NCBI RefSeq assembly: GCF_035917415.1
Contig: NZ_CP109073.1
Location: 3,704,501 to 3,768,500, forward strand
Length of the DNA stretch: 64,000 bases
Direction of reading: 5' to 3'
Origin: Streptomyces sp. NBC_01803
GTDB lineage: Bacteria > Actinomycetota > Actinomycetes > Streptomycetales > Streptomycetaceae
Shown: positions 1-9,576 of the stretch, piece after piece
How the letters are laid out: the number at the start of each line of letters is the position of its first letter
Numbering within the stretch: position 1 is the stretch's first letter
The notes under the pieces: model-generated
Seen by the model: the letters and a program-made list of their open reading frames with translations, nothing else
The model's database searches: none
Told to the model about the DNA's origin: nothing
Made by a program: the position numbers and the translations under genes

Positions 1-597
1 GATGTCCAGCCGCCGGGTGGGCCCGAAGGCGGGCGCGTCGGTGCCCACCGAGGGACGGCCCTGCCCGCACGGGCGGACGACGGGGGTGCCGGAGACCACG
101 ACCGTGCCCGCCCGGCCGTGGTAACCGATCGGAAGGTGCTTCCAGTTGGGCGTCAGCGCCGCGCCGTCCGGGCGGAAGATGCGGCCCACGTTGGTCGCGT
201 GGTGCTCGCTGGCGTAGAAGTCGACGTAGTCGGCCACCTCGAACGGCAGGTGGAGCTCGACCGCGTCGAGGGGCAGCAGCAGCGGCTCCACGCGCGCCCG
301 GTGGGCGGGGGAGCCGAGCCAGTCGCGCAACTCGGCGCGCACGGCCCGCCAGACCGGACGTCCGGCCGCGAGCAACGGATGGAGCGAGGGGGCCGCGAGC
401 AGGCCGGCGTGCGGGGAGCGGAACGCGCGGGCGGCGGCGGCCACGTCCAGCACACGGTCCCCGAACCGGACGCCGATCCGGCGCCCGCCGGGACCGTCGG
501 GACCGTCGGGACCGCCGGATTCGCCGGCCGCGCCGAACAGGCCGTAAGGGAGGTTGTCGACACCGAACAGGCCGGGCTCTGGCGTGGGGTCTGGCAT
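1..597 (-). CDS. fahA: Fumarylacetoacetase, N-terminal 199 residues (partial)
   Basis: Fumarylacetoacetase hydrolyses fumarylacetoacetate to fumarate and acetoacetate, the last step of tyrosine/homogentisate breakdown in the cytosol. The reverse strand reads without stops from an ATG at 597 to the window edge. The typical family signatures follow in order: VADYVDFYASEHHATNVG, then LTPNWKHLPIGYHGRAG, then GTPVVRPCGQ near residues 70-180, which hold the catalytic His and the first metal ligands. The N-terminal SH3-like region contains a Gly/Pro-rich insert (around residues 25-40). About half of the enzyme, including the remaining metal ligands, lies beyond the window. It is divergent from the next gene, with 134 bp between the two starts. 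Confidence 0.93.
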   Translation of the reverse strand, partial: MPDPTPEPGLFGVDNLPYGLFGAAGESGGPDGPDGPGGRRIGVRFGDRVLDVAAAARAFRSPHAGLLAAPSLHPLLAAGRPVWRAVRAELRDWLGSPAHRARVEPLLLPLDAVELHLPFEVADYVDFYASEHHATNVGRIFRPDGAALTPNWKHLPIGYHGRAGTVVVSGTPVVRPCGQGRPSVGTDAPAFGPTRRLDI

Positions 598-731
598 GGC
601 CACACCCTAGACCGGGTCCGGAATCGGTCCGTCGCGGTCGTCGTCTTCCGCAGGCGTGGCCGCCTGGGAGGCGCCCCCTCCGACCGGTTACGCTGCCGGA
701 GACAACTCACCGGACACAGGGGAGAACGCTC

Positions 732-1742
732 GTGATCGTCGTGGGTCCTTTCGGGGTGAGCGTGCGGGACGAGCCCCTGAACGCCGAGCTTCAGGCGGGT
801 CTGGCGGCTGTCGAGGCGAGGCTGTTCGAGGCCACCAAGAGCGACGTCCCCTTCATCACGGAGACCGCGCAGCACCTGGTGCGCGCGGGCGGGAAGCGGT
901 TCCGGCCGCTGCTGCTGCTGCTGGCTGCCCAGTTCGGCGATCCGCACGCGCCCGGTGTGGTCCCGGCGGCCGTGGTGGTGGAGCTGACGCACCTGGCCAC
1001 GCTGTACCACGACGACATCATGGACGAGGCCGACATGCGGCGGGGCGTGCAGAGTGCCAACGCCCGCTGGAACAACTCGGTGGCGGTGCTGACCGGGGAC
1101 TTCCTCTTCTCCCGCGCCTCGACCATAGCGGCCGATCTGGGGACGGACGCGGTGCGCATCCAGGCGGAGGCGTTCCAGCGCCTGGTGACCGGTCAGATCC
1201 AGGAGACCGCCGGGCCGCGCGCGGGGGAGGACCCGATAGCGCACTACCTGGAGGTCATCGAGGGCAAGACGGCCTCGCTGATCTCGGTGGCTGGGCGGCT
1301 GGGCGCGCTCATGTCGGGCGCGCCCGAGTCCGTCATGAACGTCATGGCGCTGTACGGGGAGCGGATCGGGACCGCGTTCCAGCTCGCCGACGACGTGCTG
1401 GACATCGCCAGCGACGGCCAGGAGTCGGGGAAGACGCCGGGGACCGACCTGCGCGAGGGTGTCGCCACGCTGCCGGTGCTGCGGCTGCGGGAGATGGCCG
1501 CCCAGGGCGGCTCGCCGGAGGACCGCGAGCTGTGCGAGCTGCTGGACGGCGATCTGACGGATGACGCGCGTCACGCGGAGGCGCTGGCCCGGCTGCGCGC
1601 CCATCCGGCGCTCGGTGTCGCCAAGAGCGACGCGTGGTCGTACGCGCGGCTGGCCCGGCAGACGCTCGACCCGCTGCCCGACGTGCCGGCCAAGGCGGCA
1701 CTCGCCCACCTGTGCGACGTGGTGGCGGACCGCACGGTGTAG
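732..1742 (+). CDS. Long-chain polyprenyl diphosphate synthase
   Basis: This 336-residue protein is an all-trans polyprenyl diphosphate synthase, which extends allylic diphosphates with isopentenyl diphosphate to make the menaquinone side chain. The two Asp-rich Mg-diphosphate motifs are present: DDIMD at 94-98 and DDVLD at 220-224, with the GGKRFRP substrate motif at 53-59. The residues 4 and 5 before the first motif are small (Thr90, Ala89), which in this family fits a long product chain. The start is GTG at 732; the alternative GTG about 24 bases later would drop residues that Streptomyces homologues usually keep. A quinone-tail enzyme close to a complex I cluster is a sensible context. 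Confidence 0.9.
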   Translation: MIVVGPFGVSVRDEPLNAELQAGLAAVEARLFEATKSDVPFITETAQHLVRAGGKRFRPLLLLLAAQFGDPHAPGVVPAAVVVELTHLATLYHDDIMDEADMRRGVQSANARWNNSVAVLTGDFLFSRASTIAADLGTDAVRIQAEAFQRLVTGQIQETAGPRAGEDPIAHYLEVIEGKTASLISVAGRLGALMSGAPESVMNVMALYGERIGTAFQLADDVLDIASDGQESGKTPGTDLREGVATLPVLRLREMAAQGGSPEDRELCELLDGDLTDDARHAEALARLRAHPALGVAKSDAWSYARLARQTLDPLPDVPAKAALAHLCDVVADRTV

Positions 1743-1929
1743 CCGCGGCCGGCCCGTTTCCCGGTGCGAACCCCGGCGGGGTAGGGGCAGACCCTTACGG
1801 GACGGGGCGGCGTGCGGGGGGCCGCGGTCATCCCCTGGTCGTACGCGGATTGCCAACTCTCGGCGGATGCCGGACTCGCCCCGGCCTGGTGCAATTGGTT
1901 GTGCCGAGCGGCGAGTGGAGGGGCATCTG

Positions 1930-2799
1930 ATGGCTTGGAACAGTGCGGTGCGACGGGCGGCCGTCCCGGTCGCGGTGGTGGCCGGGATCGCGGCGGTCGG
2001 GGCGGGCCTGTGGCCCGCGATCGCCAGTGACAGCGGCCCCGAGCTGCCGGACGTCACGGCGGAGGAGCTGCTGGCGCGGGTCGCGGAGTCGGAGACGGCC
2101 CAGCTCTCGGGCACGGTCGAGGTGGACGCCGATCTGGGCATCCCGGACCTGGGCGGGATGCTGGGCGGCGTGCTGAGCGGGATAGAGGGCCCGGCGGGCC
2201 GGCTCGCTGAGCTGGCCGCCGGGGAGAGCACGCTGCGGGTCGCGGTGGACGGCCCGGAGCTTCAGCGGCTGGCGGTGGTCAGCGGCTCCGAGGAGTTCGC
2301 CGTGATTCACAACGGCGACGAGCTCTGGGCGTATGACTCCGACAGCAACACGGTCCTGCGCACCGAGGTGCCGGAGGGCTTCGAGGCGGAGGAGCGGGAC
2401 CCGGCCCAGTGGCTCGGCGGGCTCACGCCGCAGGAGGCCGCCCAGCGGTTCCTGGAGGCGGCGGGCGAGCACGCCGACATATCGGTGGACGGCACGGCCC
2501 GGGTCGCGGGCCGCAGCGCGTATCAGCTGCTGGTCGAGCCGAAGGACGCGGCGCGGACGGAGGTGGAGTCGGCCCGGATCTCCATCGACGCCGAGACGGG
2601 CGTCCCGCTGGCCCTGACGGCTCAGGCCGACGGGGGCCGGTCGCTGGACGTGGCGTTCTCCCAGATCGACTACGCCAAGCCGGCCGGCGGGGTCTTCGAC
2701 TTCACGCCGCCCGGCGACGCGGAGGTCCTGGAGGTCGACCCGGAGGACCCCTTCGCGGGCATCCTCCCGGACCTCCTGCCGGACGACCTCGCCAGGTAA
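1930..2799 (+). CDS. LolA-like / DUF2092-type exported protein
   Basis: This 289-residue protein has an N-terminal hydrophobic segment (residues about 12-32, ending near AIAS) that looks like an uncleaved anchor or signal peptide, followed by a soluble beta-rich domain. The pattern ELLARVAESETAQLSGTVEV, the later HNGDELWAYDSDSNTV and FDFTPPGDAEV near the end are typical of the actinobacterial proteins annotated as outer-membrane lipoprotein carrier (LolA) family. Gram-positive bacteria have no Lol pathway, so the role is unknown; lipid or lipoprotein binding outside the membrane is an inference. The ATG at 1930 follows a GAGTGGAGGGG ribosome-binding stretch. There is no lipobox cysteine. Confidence 0.75.
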   Translation: MAWNSAVRRAAVPVAVVAGIAAVGAGLWPAIASDSGPELPDVTAEELLARVAESETAQLSGTVEVDADLGIPDLGGMLGGVLSGIEGPAGRLAELAAGESTLRVAVDGPELQRLAVVSGSEEFAVIHNGDELWAYDSDSNTVLRTEVPEGFEAEERDPAQWLGGLTPQEAAQRFLEAAGEHADISVDGTARVAGRSAYQLLVEPKDAARTEVESARISIDAETGVPLALTAQADGGRSLDVAFSQIDYAKPAGGVFDFTPPGDAEVLEVDPEDPFAGILPDLLPDDLAR

Positions 2800-2884
2800 G
2801 CCATCCCGGGGGTGGGAGCGCCGTCCGGGGCCGCGTGGGGGCGGCTCCGGACGCGCCGCCCCGGCGCGGCCCCCGCCCCGGCGG

Positions 2885-3337
2885 CTAGGTCACGCAGAAC
2901 TCGTTGCCCTCCGGGTCGCGCATGACCCACCAGTGGCCCGCCGGGCCCTGGTTCTGCTCCTCGACGCGGGTGGCGCCCAGCCCTTCGAGGCGGGTGACCA
3001 GCTCTTCGAGCGTGCCGTGTTCGCCGTGGATGTCGATGTGCAGGCGGTTCTTGACGGTCTTGGACTCGGGGACGTCCTGGAAGAGCAGCCGTCGGCCGCG
3101 GCCGGCGCCGGTCACCTCGTCGTAGGGGTCGTCGGGGTGACGGACGCCCGCGAGGCCGCGGAAGATCTTGCGGCCGTGCCGCTCCGCGATCAGGTCGGGG
3201 CCGATCTGCCCGGCGGCCAGGAGGTGTTCGATCAGCGCGCTGTTGTCCTCCACCACGTAGTCCAGGGCGGCGGCCCAGAAATCGGCGAGCGCGGGGGCGT
3301 CCTCGGTATCGATGACCAGCTTCCAGTGCAGTGCCAT
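2885..3337 (-). CDS. VOC (glyoxalase-like) superfamily protein
   Basis: This 150-residue protein consists of two VOC-type beta-alpha-beta-beta-beta modules. It starts MALHWKLVIDTEDAPALADF and ends HWWVMRDPEGNEFCVT, the classic module ending with a Glu metal-ligand position, and it has HIDIHGEHGTLEELVTRLE in the second half. This subgroup (Glyoxalase_6 type) is of mostly unknown function; individual members bind small molecules, detoxify or confer resistance. The ATG lies directly at the edge of a 27-bp palindrome shared with the divergent CGNR gene, only 21 bp from that gene's ATG. There is no room for a ribosome-binding site, so the mRNA is probably leaderless. Confidence 0.85.
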   Translation of the reverse strand: MALHWKLVIDTEDAPALADFWAAALDYVVEDNSALIEHLLAAGQIGPDLIAERHGRKIFRGLAGVRHPDDPYDEVTGAGRGRRLLFQDVPESKTVKNRLHIDIHGEHGTLEELVTRLEGLGATRVEEQNQGPAGHWWVMRDPEGNEFCVT

Positions 3338-3361
3338 GTAACTACTTATAGTAGTTACATG
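3335..3361. promoter_or_regulatory. 27-bp palindrome covering both divergent start codons
   Basis: The sequence is a perfect inverted repeat: a 12-base arm CATGTAACTACT, a 3-base centre TAT, and the matching arm AGTAGTTACATG. The outermost bases of the two arms are the ATG codons of the VOC gene (minus) and the CGNR gene (plus). A -10-like TATAGT sits in the centre on the plus strand, placed so that transcription would begin at about the plus ATG. This is a combined promoter/operator for two leaderless genes. Confidence 0.75.
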
Positions 3362-3979
3362 ACGTCGTCCGCAACAGGTCTCGTCCTGCGTTCCGCCACC
3401 GGCGCGCCGTATCGCTTCGATCCCGGCACCCTCTGTCTGGAGCTGCTGCCGACCGGAGGCCCCAGCGCGTTCGCGCGGTACGAGGTGCTGCACGAGCCCG
3501 CTGATCTGGCCGACTGGGCCGGGAGCTCCCGGCTGACGCCGACGCCCGCCGTCGCGGTGTCGCCCGAGGAGCTGGTCGCGGCCAGAGCGCTGCGGGACGC
3601 GCTGTGGCGGCTGGCCTTGGCGCGGGCCGAGGGCGCTCCGGTGACGCCCGCCGACCTCGCCGTCGTGAACGAGGCCGCCGCTCGCCCGGCGCTGGCCCCG
3701 TCGGCCGGCCCGGACGGCGAGCGGGCCTGGGCCGGCCCGCTGACGGGCGAGCGGCTGCTCGCCACGGTCGCGCGGGACGCGGTGGAGCTGTTGACCGGCC
3801 CGTTCCGGGACCGGATCAGGATGTGCTCCGGCGAGAGGTGCCATCTGGTCTATGTGGACACCTCGCGGCCGGGCAGTCGCCGCTGGTGTTCGATGGAGCA
3901 CTGCGGCAACCGCCACAAGGTGCGGGCCTCGCGGGCCCGGGCCCGCCGCTCCGGAGAGCCGGAGGAGGGAAAGGGCTGA
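3359..3979 (+). CDS. CGNR zinc-finger domain protein (ABATE family)
   Basis: This 206-residue protein has the ABATE-type N-terminal domain (FDPGTLCLELLPTGG near residue 20, a putative stress-response ligand domain). It ends with the CGNR zinc finger: MCSGERCHLVYVDTSRPGSRRWCSMEHCGNRHK (about residues 158-190) provides four Cys and the CGNR motif. Family members are considered transcription regulators, often next to the gene they control. It is divergent from the VOC gene, and the shared palindrome is the likely binding site for this protein (inference). The ATG at 3359 is inside the palindrome arm, so a leaderless message is expected. Confidence 0.85.
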   Translation: MTSSATGLVLRSATGAPYRFDPGTLCLELLPTGGPSAFARYEVLHEPADLADWAGSSRLTPTPAVAVSPEELVAARALRDALWRLALARAEGAPVTPADLAVVNEAAARPALAPSAGPDGERAWAGPLTGERLLATVARDAVELLTGPFRDRIRMCSGERCHLVYVDTSRPGSRRWCSMEHCGNRHKVRASRARARRSGEPEEGKG

Positions 3980-3993
3980 CGCCCGTGGGCGGG

Positions 3994-4404
3994 TCAGCCC
4001 AGCGAAGCCAGCAGGTCGTCGCACGCCCGCTCGCAGCGGCGGCAGGCTTCCGCGCACACGCGGCAGTGCTCGTGCGTGGTGGCGTGCCGCTCGCATTCCT
4101 CGGCGCACGCCTTGCAGACGGTGGCGCACGCCATGAGCTGAGCGCGGGTGACGTTGGCGTCGTAGCCGGTGTGCCGGGAGAGCACCCGCGCGGTGGCCTC
4201 GCAGATGTCCGCGCAGTCCAGATCGGTGCGGACGCACTTGGCCAGGTCCGCGACCTGCTCCTCGGAGAGACAGGAGTCCGCGCAGGCGGTACACGCCTGG
4301 GCGCAGACCATGCACTCCTCGATACAGCGCCTGAGCTGGTCGCGGTCCACCCTGCCGAGGTCGGCGGGATAGGTGCGCAGCATGTCGTCGATCGCCATGG
4401 TCAT
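3994..4404 (-). CDS. Four-helix-bundle copper-binding protein (DUF326/Csp type)
   Basis: This small 136-residue protein is very rich in cysteine, mostly as CxxxC pairs on helices: CIEECMVCAQACTACADSC, then CADIC, CATVCKACAEEC, CRVCAEACRRCERAC, with His residues in HATTHEHC. This is the signature of cytosolic copper-storage proteins (Csp3-like), which bind many Cu(I) ions inside a four-helix bundle. There is no signal peptide, so it should act in the cytoplasm. The ATG at 4404 follows GGGAGCG; an in-frame ATG two codons later is a possible alternative. No copper pump or CsoR gene is nearby in this window. Confidence 0.85.
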   Translation of the reverse strand: MTMAIDDMLRTYPADLGRVDRDQLRRCIEECMVCAQACTACADSCLSEEQVADLAKCVRTDLDCADICEATARVLSRHTGYDANVTRAQLMACATVCKACAEECERHATTHEHCRVCAEACRRCERACDDLLASLG

Positions 4405-4484
4405 GATTGATCGCTCCCACAGGGTGTCGGAAGAGCCGTTATGTCCCGCCCCGGGTAACCGGTGAGCGGGCTCGGGAAACAGCG

Positions 4485-5447
4485 TCAGTCCGTCACCGCT
4501 GCCGGGCGCGGCTCGAACACCGGCGGGGTGTGGCGGGCCACGGCGGCCGTCCTGCGGTTTCGGTGCGCCTGGCGGAGGGCGTCCCACGTCAGCACGCACA
4601 GCGCCATCCACACCAGCGCGAAGCCGGCCCAGCGCTCCGGCGGCATCTCCTCGCGGAAGGCCAGCACCCCGAGCAGGAACATGGTGGTCGGCGCGATGTA
4701 CTGCATCAGGCCGATCGTGGACAGCGGGACGCGGACGGCGGCGGCGCCGAAGAAGATCAGCGGCAGCGCGGTGGCCAGCCCGCTGACGACCAGCAGCAGC
4801 GCGTGCCCGACGCCCTCCCCGGTGAACGTGGCGTCGCCGCGCGCCCCGATCACCACGAGGAAGCCGAGCGCCGGCAGGAACTGGAGGGCCGAGTCGGCGC
4901 TGAAGCCCGCCAGCCCATCCAGGTCGGTCCGCTTCTTGAGCAGGCTGTAGGTGGCGAAGCTGGTGCTGAGCGCCAGCGAGATCCAGGGCACCTGCCCGTA
5001 GGCGACGCTCATCACGATCACCGCCGTGCCGCCGATGCCGACGGCCGCCCACTGCGCGGGCCGCAGCCGCTCGGAGAGCAGGAGCACGCCGAACGCGATG
5101 GTGAAGAGGGGGTTGATGAAATACCCCAGCGAGGCTTCCAGCACCCGGTCCTCGGCGACGGCCCAGATGAAGATGTACCAGTTCACCGAGATGAGCGTCG
5201 CGGAGAGCGCCAGCATGCCCAGCCGCTTCGGCTGGCGCAGCAGCGGCCGTATCCAGCTCCAGCTGCGCACCAGGGCGAGCATGAGCACGGCGGTCGGCAG
5301 CGACCACGCCATGCGGTGGGCCAGCACCTCGGCGGCGGGCGTCGTGTCCAGCAGGTGCCAGTAGAGCGGGAGCAGGCCCCACATGCCGAACGCCGCGAGC
5401 CCGTAGGTCAGTCCCGCCCGGCTCGCCGTGCCGCCGACTGTGCTCAC
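4485..5447 (-). CDS. rarD: RarD-type EamA/DMT family permease
   Basis: This 320-residue protein has about ten hydrophobic helices and the two EamA repeats of the drug/metabolite transporter superfamily. The RarD subgroup pattern is clear: GLTYGLAAFGMWGLLPLYW at the N-terminus, NWYIFIWAVAEDRVLEASLGYFINPL in the first half, and GLMQYIAPTTMFLLGVL in the second. The substrate is unknown; RarD was named for chloramphenicol sensitivity in Pseudomonas. GTG at 5447 is chosen because GGGGAGG lies just upstream; the GTG one codon earlier is equally possible. A run of 16-bp tandem repeats lies in the upstream gap. Confidence 0.85.
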   Translation of the reverse strand: MSTVGGTASRAGLTYGLAAFGMWGLLPLYWHLLDTTPAAEVLAHRMAWSLPTAVLMLALVRSWSWIRPLLRQPKRLGMLALSATLISVNWYIFIWAVAEDRVLEASLGYFINPLFTIAFGVLLLSERLRPAQWAAVGIGGTAVIVMSVAYGQVPWISLALSTSFATYSLLKKRTDLDGLAGFSADSALQFLPALGFLVVIGARGDATFTGEGVGHALLLVVSGLATALPLIFFGAAAVRVPLSTIGLMQYIAPTTMFLLGVLAFREEMPPERWAGFALVWMALCVLTWDALRQAHRNRRTAAVARHTPPVFEPRPAAVTD

Positions 5448-5549
5448 CACTGCCTCCCCACCCCGGGCTCGCCCGGGGGACCCCATCGCCCGACGCCTCC
5501 ACGAAGGTAGCGCCGGGCGGGCGGGTTGTCATTCCCGTTTCAGCCCTTT

Positions 5550-5660
5550 GGTGCTGACGGGCGATGGTGCGGGCAGGCGGTGGTGCGGGCAGGCGGTGGT
5601 GCTGACGGGCGATGGTGCGGGCAGGCGATGGCGCGGGCAGGCGATGGCGCGGGCAGGCTT
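5550..5660. repeat. Seven tandem 16-bp repeats
   Basis: Seven consecutive units of 16 bp (the last is 15) lie between the RarD gene and korB. The commonest unit is GGTGCGGGCAGGCGGT; variant units end GCGAT, and units 1 and 4 read GGTGCTGACGGGCGAT. Unit starts are 5550, 5566, 5582, 5598, 5614, 5630 and 5646. The repeat occupies the presumed 3' end of the kor transcript. It is probably slippage-derived; a function in RNA folding is possible but unproven. Confidence 0.9.
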
Positions 5661-5688
5661 GACGGGCCATCAGTCCTTGTCGGAGCCG

Positions 5689-6766
<1,078 letters not shown>

Positions 6767-6777
<11 letters not shown>

Positions 6778-8671
6778 CGTCGACAGCCTCCTTGAAAGCG
6801 GATGCGAGCTGCTCGGCCTTGAACGGCATGCCATTGACCTGGGTGAAGGAGCGGACGTCCACCAGGTACCTGGCGCGCAACAGGGTGGCGAGCTGGCCGA
6901 GGTTCATCTCGGGCAGGACGACCCGGTCGTAGGCCCGCAGCACCTTCCCGAGGTTGGCCGGGAAGGGGTTGAGGTGACGCAGATGAGTCTGGGCGATCTC
7001 CCCGCCGGCCCGGCGGATGCGGCGGACGGCGGCGGTGATCGGCCCGAACGTCGAGCCCCAGCCCAGCACCAGCACCTTCGCCCGGCCGCTCGGGTCGTCG
7101 ACGACGACATCGGGGACGTCGACGCCGTCCGTCTTGGCCTGGCGGGTGCGGACCATGAACTCGTGGTTGGCCGGGTCGTAGCTGATGTTGCCCGTGCCGT
7201 CCTGCTTCTCGATACCGCCGATGCGGTGCTCCAGCCCGGGGGTGCCGGGGACGGCCCACGGCCGGGCCAGCGTCACCTCGTCCCGCTTGTACGGCCAGAA
7301 GACCTCGGTGCCGTCGGCGAGCGTGTGGTTCGGCCCGGCGGCGAACTGGACGCGCAGGTCCGGCAGTAGATCCGCCTCCGGCACCCGCCACGGCTCGGAG
7401 CCGTTGGCCAGATAGCCGTCGGAGAGCAGGAAGACCGGGGTGCGGTAGGTCAGCGCGATACGGGCCGCCTCCAGGGCCGCGGTGAAGCAGTCGCCTGGTG
7501 TGGCCGGGGCCACGATCGGCATCGGCGCCTCGCCGTTGCGGCCGAACATCGCCTGGAGCAGGTCGGCCTGCTCGGTCTTCGTCGGCAGGCCGGTGGACGG
7601 GCCGCCGCGCTGGATGTCCACGATCAGCAGCGGCAGCTCCAGCGAGACGGCCAGACCGATCGTCTCGGACTTGAGCGCGACGCCGGGGCCCGAGGTGGTG
7701 GTCACGCCGAGCGCGCCGCCGAAGGCCGCGCCCAGGGCCGCGCCGATGCCCGCGATCTCGTCCTCGGCCTGGAAGGTGCGGACGCCGAAGTTCTTGTGCC
7801 GGGACAGCTCGTGCAGGATGTCCGAGGCGGGCGTGATCGGGTACGAGCCGAGGAAGAGCGGCAGATCGGCCCGCCGCGCGGCGGCGATCAGGCCGTAGGC
7901 GAGCGCCAGGTTCCCCGAGATGTTCCGGTAGGTGCCGGCCGGGAACGCGGAGGCGGCCGGGGCCACCTCGTAGGAGACGGCGAAGTCCTCGGTGGTCTCC
8001 CCGAAGTTCCACCCGGCGCGGAACGCCGTGATGTTCGCCTCGGCGATCTCCGGGCGCTTGCCGAACTTGGCCCGCAGGAACGCCTCGGTGCCCTCGGTCG
8101 GCCGGTGGTACATCCACGACAGCAGGCCGAGCGCGAACATGTTCTTCGAGCGGCCCGCGTCCTTGCGCGTGAGATCGAAGTTCTTCAGCGCCTCGACCGT
8201 CAGCGTGGTCAGCGGCACCTTGTGCAGCGCGAACCCGTCGAGGGAGCCGTCCTCCAGGGGATTGCTTTCGTAACCGACTTTGGCGAGGGCGCGGGCACCG
8301 AACTCGTCGGTGTTCACGATCAACTCGGCGCCGCGCGGCAAATCGGGAAGATTCGCCTTCAACGCCGCCGGATTCATCGCCACCAGGACATTCGGGGCGT
8401 CGCCCGGAGTGAGGATGTCGTGGTCGGCGAAGTGGAGCTGGAAGGAGGAGACACCCGGCAGCGTGCCGGCGGGGGCACGGATTTCCGCCGGGAAGTTCGG
8501 CAGTGTGGACAGGTCATTCCCGAGGGAAGCCGTCTCCGAGGTGAAACGGTCGCCCGTGAGCTGCATTCCGTCCCCGGAGTCCCCGGCGAACCGGATGATC
8601 ACCCGGTCCAGGCGCCTGATGTCCTTGGCGCTTCCGCTGTCCCGGCTTCCCTGGTCGACCTCAGTGGTCAC
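6767..8671 (-). CDS. korA: 2-oxoacid:ferredoxin oxidoreductase, fused gamma-alpha subunit
   Basis: This 634-residue subunit fuses the gamma domain (VIIRFAGDSGDGMQLTGDRF, about residues 24-200) to the pyrimidine-binding alpha domain (GSYPITPASDILHELSRHK, FQAEDEIAGIGAALGAAFGG, TTTSGPGVALKSETIGLAVSLELPL) and a C-terminal transketolase-like domain. The fusion is standard for the KorA type. It is the first gene of the korAB pair, with the start at 8671 following a GGAGG-like purine stretch. The enzyme gives the cell reduced ferredoxin and an alternative to the 2-oxoglutarate dehydrogenase complex. Its position beside a partial complex I cluster is notable. Confidence 0.93.
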
Positions 8672-8850
8672 TGCTCAGTCCTCCTTCGAGGCGGCTCATC
8701 CCGGCCATGGTACGTGGGTAAGGGTTACCTACCTAAAGGTGATCACATGATGGGACGTACCCCGGTCCCATGGCGTTCCCGCACCCTCAACCAGCCCCCC
8801 GCACCCCGCCCTTGCTCCCGCGGAGATCCCTGTTCCAGCCTGTCAGGAGG

Positions 8851-9510
8851 CTAGGAATTGAGATAGGTCAGAACCGCCAAGACCCGCCGGTGATCTGTGT
8901 CACTCTGCGCCAAGCCGAGTTTCATGAAGATGTTGCTAACGTGCTTTTCGACCGCTCCGTGACTCACAACGAGTTGTTGAGCGACGGCCGAGTTCGTTCG
9001 GCCCTCCGCCATAAGTCCTAGGACTTCCCTTTCCCGGGGGGTGAGCCCGGCGAGCACGTCCTGCTTGCGACTGCGTCCGAGCAGCTGTGCGACGACCTCC
9101 GGGTCCAGCGCCGTGCCGCCCGACGCGACCCGGGTCACCGCCTCCACGAACTCGCTGACGTCGGCGACCCGGTCTTTCAGGAGATAGCCCACTCCCCGGC
9201 TGGACCCGGCGATCAGCTCCGTGGCGTACTGCTCCTCCACATACTGCGAGAGCACCAGCACCCCCAGCTCCGGATACCGCTGCCGCAGCCGCACGGCCGC
9301 CCGCACGCCCTCGTCCGTGTGCGTCGGCGGCATCCGCACGTCCGCCACCACGACGTCGGGCGGCTCACCCCCGTCCGCCAGCTCTCGCACCGCGCTGATC
9401 AGCGCTTCCCCGTCCCCGACCCCCGCGACGACGTCGTGCCCCCGGTCGCCCAGCAATCGGGTCAGCCCTTCCCGCAGCAGCACCGAGTCCTCGGCGATGA
9501 CTACTCGCAC
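8851..9510 (-). CDS. LuxR-type (NarL/FixJ) response regulator
   Basis: This 219-residue protein has a receiver domain (residues 1-120; acidic pocket E7/D8, phospho-acceptor D57 in VVVADVRMPP, Lys in GYLLKDR) and a C-terminal LuxR helix-turn-helix (LTPREREVLGLMAEGRTNSAVAQQLVVSHGAVEKHVSNIF, about 153-195). Such regulators dimerise on phosphorylation and activate promoters. It lies 66 bp downstream of two histidine kinase genes on the same strand, so it is likely their common partner. The divergent nuo cluster is a plausible target, but nothing in the sequence proves it. Confidence 0.92.
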   Translation of the reverse strand: MRVVIAEDSVLLREGLTRLLGDRGHDVVAGVGDGEALISAVRELADGGEPPDVVVADVRMPPTHTDEGVRAAVRLRQRYPELGVLVLSQYVEEQYATELIAGSSRGVGYLLKDRVADVSEFVEAVTRVASGGTALDPEVVAQLLGRSRKQDVLAGLTPREREVLGLMAEGRTNSAVAQQLVVSHGAVEKHVSNIFMKLGLAQSDTDHRRVLAVLTYLNS

Positions 9511-9576
9511 GTCCGGTTCCCCCTATGTTCCGTTCACGATGGCAAGCTCCCGCGCAGGATCTCACCTCGCGCCGGA

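Noticed and set aside
153-2231. Very long minus-strand open frame of 692 codons
   Set aside because: It runs antisense through the polyprenyl synthase and LolA-like genes; its composition (Arg/Pro/His-rich) is that of a GC-rich shadow frame with no domains.
5550-5660. Repeat array considered as a CRISPR
   Set aside because: Units are contiguous with no unique spacers and no cas genes are near.
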